A stretch of 14,014 nt of DNA from assembly GCA_001820655.1 (NCBI GenBank), contig MHQM01000047.1:1-14014 (forward strand), written 5' to 3'. A program made the translations under genes and the position numbers. The notes below the pieces were generated by a model. That model saw only the letters and a program-made list of their open reading frames with translations, was not told the DNA's origin and did not search any database. Within the stretch, counting starts at the first letter, position 1. Every line of letters starts with the position of its first letter. This stretch comes from Candidatus Sungbacteria bacterium RIFCSPHIGHO2_02_FULL_52_23 (GTDB taxonomy: Bacteria; Patescibacteriota; Minisyncoccia; Sungbacterales; HO2-52-23). Shown in pieces: positions 12,300 through 14,014 of this stretch.

Positions 12300-13214
12300 C
12301 TACCCGGCGGGTGGGCAATATCCGGTCGGTGGGCAGATGTAGGGATTGCAGAAATTTGGGCCACAGGCATTACAGGCATTCGTGACTGTTCCCTGTACGC
12401 GTGGAAGCCACACTTCTTCGTAAATCTGTTTACGACTGGTCGCCAGATTTAAAGAAGCGATGATGTCCGCAAGCGAGTGTTCTCGCAGAGATCCGACGGC
12501 ATAATTTCTCGCCATGATGCAGGGATATACCATTCCTTCGGGTGTTATCGCTACACTGCCTCGCCAGCAATTACCGCATAGTTCTGACAGTGTTGATGCG
12601 GGTTGTTCCGAAGTAAGCGATTCTCCCCGACCAATACCACGGGCCCGATCAGTCCGTACACGTGTGATACCTAACGAATGCAGGAACTTCTGCGTTTCGC
12701 GTACACGATCCTGATTTTGTTCCATCACGATGATGCTGACACGCACTTTCAATCCCGCTTCTTTCATGCGTTTGATACCGCGAATGGTCGCGCTATGACT
12801 GCCACGCTTTTTGGTGATTGCATCGTGAATTGCGGGATCGTCCGCATAGAATGACACGGCTACGGCAACCTCATGCTTGATGAATCTATCGAGGAGCTTA
12901 TCAGAGATGTGCGTGCCGTTCGTGTATACCTCCACGAGTTCGTAATCCCTCTCACGCGCATATGCGATGAGATCCATGAGTCCCGGCATGAGTGTCGGTT
13001 CGCCGCCGATGAACTGGACTTTGCGGCAACCGAGAGAGGCCGCTGAATCAATAAGCTTGCGGTAGTCATCCATTCCCAATGCGTTTTCGGTGGAAACATA
13101 GGGACCCGATTCTGCATAGCAGTGGATGCACTCAAGGTTGCAGCGTGAGGTGAGTTCCAACCAAAGGAAGCTCAGCCCGTTCCCTTCTGCAGGTAAACAT
13201 TCTAGGGTTGCCAT
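12300..13214 (-). CDS. Radical SAM/SPASM-domain protein, RiPP maturase-like
   Basis: A 304-residue enzyme. The radical SAM core has C25, C29 and C32 in RCNLECIHCYAE, binding the SAM-cleaving 4Fe-4S cluster, and GGEPT at 70-74. The C-terminal third is SPASM-like: C213 and C216 (LCGNC), C232 in GMVYPCIMARN, then C281, C284, C289, C294 and C300 in the terminal Cys/Pro/Gly-rich stretch, which could bind auxiliary clusters. Such proteins modify side chains of ribosomally made peptides; I recall similar enzymes in actinobacteria (WLELTSRCNLECIHCYAESG, VQFIGGEPT). The start is ATG 13214, with AAGGAG at 13229-13224 and 9-nt spacing; the upstream in-frame TTG at 13253 is rejected. No precursor peptide gene was found nearby. 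A promoter with a G9 spacer tract lies upstream. Confidence 0.9.
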   Translation of the reverse strand: MATLECLPAEGNGLSFLWLELTSRCNLECIHCYAESGPYVSTENALGMDDYRKLIDSAASLGCRKVQFIGGEPTLMPGLMDLIAYARERDYELVEVYTNGTHISDKLLDRFIKHEVAVAVSFYADDPAIHDAITKKRGSHSATIRGIKRMKEAGLKVRVSIIVMEQNQDRVRETQKFLHSLGITRVRTDRARGIGRGESLTSEQPASTLSELCGNCWRGSVAITPEGMVYPCIMARNYAVGSLREHSLADIIASLNLATSRKQIYEEVWLPRVQGTVTNACNACGPNFCNPYICPPTGYCPPAG

Positions 13215-13223
13215 ACCGATTTT

Positions 13224-13229
13224 CTCCTT
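13224..13229 (-). promoter_or_regulatory. Shine-Dalgarno site fixing the radical SAM start
   Basis: AAGGAG on the minus strand, 9 nt before ATG 13214, is the best ribosome binding site in the window. It decides for ATG 13214 over TTG 13253. Confidence 0.8.
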
Positions 13230-13256
13230 GTCAAAGGCCTTACCTATCGGCAATAT

Positions 13257-13282
13257 AGGCCACGCGGAACGCCCGCATGCCT
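13257..13282 (-). other. Hairpin in the radical SAM gene leader
   Basis: AGGCCACGCGG (13257-13267, plus strand) pairs with CCGCATGCCT (13273-13282) with one mismatch and one bulge, around AACGC. It lies between the predicted promoter and the Shine-Dalgarno site. There is no T-run, so it is not an obvious terminator. Function unknown. Confidence 0.4.
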
Positions 13283-13298
13283 TGCCAATACCGAAGTC

Positions 13299-13329
13299 AA
13301 TATACTCCCCCCCCCATTATTGATGTCAA
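13299..13329 (-). promoter_or_regulatory. Predicted promoter with a G9 tract in the spacer
   Basis: On the minus strand a perfect -35 TTGACA (13329-13324) and -10 TATATT (13304-13299) are separated by 19 nt. Nine of these are a G homopolymer (C9 at 13307-13315 on the plus strand). The spacer would be the optimal 17 nt with G7. Length change of the tract by slippage would alter promoter strength, as in known phase-variable promoters. Confidence 0.6.
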
Positions 13330-13381
13330 GAGTTTATAGCGTGGCCGTACGACCCCGCGCGGGATCAGTGTCATCGCTTCG

Positions 13382-13855
13382 TTACTGCACCGCAAGGAGT
13401 TCCACTTCAAACACAAGCGGTGTACTGGGCGGAATCCCTCCCTCACTCGATCCCGTGGAGCCATATGCAAGAGATGCGGGAATCAGAAGTCGTCGTTTGC
13501 CCCCGACCCGCATGCCCTGTATCCCCCGCTCCCACCCCGGGATCACCATGCCCTGCCCCAGTGTAAATATAAATGGCTTGCCCCGATCGTATGAGCTGTC
13601 AAATTTCACTCCGCTGGTAAACGTACCCGTATAGTGCACGGTCACTGTCATCCCGCTCCGCGCTTCAGCCCCTTCGCCTACTTTGAGATCCGCAATTTTT
13701 AGCTCGGTTCCTACAATGATAGGCGGTACTTGCTCCGCAGGCGTCGGGAGTACGGATGTCTCGCTTGCCGTCTCAAAAGCAGACTGCCGAAACAGAAAAT
13801 AGACAATGCCGATGATGACCGCAAGAACGATGATACCGACTGTAAGATATTTCAT
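13382..13855 (-). CDS. FKBP-type peptidyl-prolyl cis-trans isomerase, membrane-anchored
   Basis: A 157-residue protein with one hydrophobic segment at residues 4-22 (LTVGIIVLAVIIGIVYFLF), acting as an anchor or uncleaved signal. A Pro/Thr/Ser-rich linker follows to about residue 48, then an FKBP domain (about 52-155). Conserved active-site positions are visible: Y75 in HYTG, F85-D86 in KFDSS, F97, V104-I105 in MVIPGW, W108, Y131 in LAYG and F149 in LVFEVELL. FKBPs catalyse proline cis-trans isomerisation; with this anchor it should help fold extracytoplasmic proteins. ATG 13855 places the hydrophobic segment at the N-terminus as expected. It lies 49 nt downstream of the GH18-like gene on the same strand and may be co-transcribed. 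No terminator was clear after the stop. Confidence 0.95.
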   Translation of the reverse strand: MKYLTVGIIVLAVIIGIVYFLFRQSAFETASETSVLPTPAEQVPPIIVGTELKIADLKVGEGAEARSGMTVTVHYTGTFTSGVKFDSSYDRGKPFIFTLGQGMVIPGWERGIQGMRVGGKRRLLIPASLAYGSTGSSEGGIPPSTPLVFEVELLAVQ

Positions 13856-13904
13856 ATTAGTTTATGATACCAATTCTTCCAAAGACGGCAAGGTCAGGTG
13901 AAGA

Positions 13905-14014
13905 TTACTTTAACACATCCCACATCAGAGGATCCTCTCCTCCGTCTATTTTGAAGATCGCGACACCCCGCACGCCAAGCTTGCGCGCAAGCGCGACTTT
14001 GTCCCTGATTGCGG
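13905..14014 (-). CDS. C-terminal end of a probable glycoside hydrolase family 18-like protein (partial)
   Basis: The minus-strand frame open from the window edge to TAA 13907-13905 gives about 36 residues, containing [20 protein letters not shown] followed by [11 protein letters not shown]. The pattern of a helix ending in a Gly, a strand GVAIFKI, then G(G/E)EDP..W..L is typical of the end of GH18 chitinase-like or YaaH-like cell-wall hydrolase domains. The catalytic region is outside the window, so neither activity nor intactness can be judged. It lies upstream of the FKBP gene on the same strand. Confidence 0.65.
   Translation of the reverse strand, partial: AIRDKVALARKLGVRGVAIFKIDGGEDPLMWDVLK

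Noticed and set aside
13350..13366. GC-rich palindrome CCCCGCGCGGG after the FKBP gene as a terminator
   Set aside because: There is no T-run on the minus strand and almost no loop, so the evidence is too weak for a terminator call.
1..14014. Recoding of TGA (as in some CPR lineages) to rescue the frame at 10092-10337
   Set aside because: sufB, sufD, dedA, typA and the SGNH gene all end in TGA at the expected family length.

Overview
The window looks like chromosomal DNA from a small-genome, uncultivated bacterium, most plausibly Patescibacteria/CPR (Parcubacteria-like). This is inference from gene style: a reduced SUF operon with a very short SufD, a small coiled-coil protein of a type I associate with that group, an ABC exporter with a degenerate signature motif, and compact spacing with many weak ribosome binding sites. 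TGA ends several clear genes (sufB, sufD, dedA, typA), so the code is standard and TGA-recoding lineages are unlikely. No rRNA, tRNA, CRISPR array or transposase was seen.

Layout. 1-3213 (minus): sufC, sufB, sufD and a coiled-coil gene broken by an in-frame TAG, with a 159-bp nested palindrome between sufC and sufB. 3397-3792 (plus): a small four-helix membrane protein, ending at a strong two-way terminator shared with the next unit. 3872-5696 (minus): a dedA-family gene overlapping an MFS transporter. 5759-5802: a perfect 44-bp palindrome. 5856-7244 (minus): a DEAD-box RNA helicase whose N-terminus is encoded by an inverted-repeat insertion. 7252-7414: a second nested palindrome filling the divergent gap. 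7432-8058 (plus): an SGNH/GDSL hydrolase. 8057-8225: a third nested palindrome whose arms overlap both flanking stop codons. 8218-10014 (minus): typA/bipA with a clear promoter and leader hairpin. 10092-10337: possible remnant of a gene. 10400-12226 (plus): ABC exporter, then a terminator. 12300-13214 (minus): a radical SAM/SPASM protein of RiPP-maturase type, with a G9 tract in its promoter spacer. 13382-13855 (minus): membrane-anchored FKBP. 13905-14014 (minus): C-terminal end of a probable GH18-like glycoside hydrolase.

The strongest candidate for something undescribed is the family of three intergenic palindromes (2308-2466, 7252-7414, 8057-8225). Each has three nested stems whose sequences differ between copies but stay self-complementary. 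The stems are separated by two conserved unpaired modules (GCGA on one arm opposite GTAGC on the other), always 20 nt apart. Variable but paired stems around fixed loops at fixed spacing suggest selection on a folded DNA or RNA. Other points are the possible phase-variable promoter of the radical SAM gene, the repeat-encoded helicase N-terminus and the minimal SufBCD operon.
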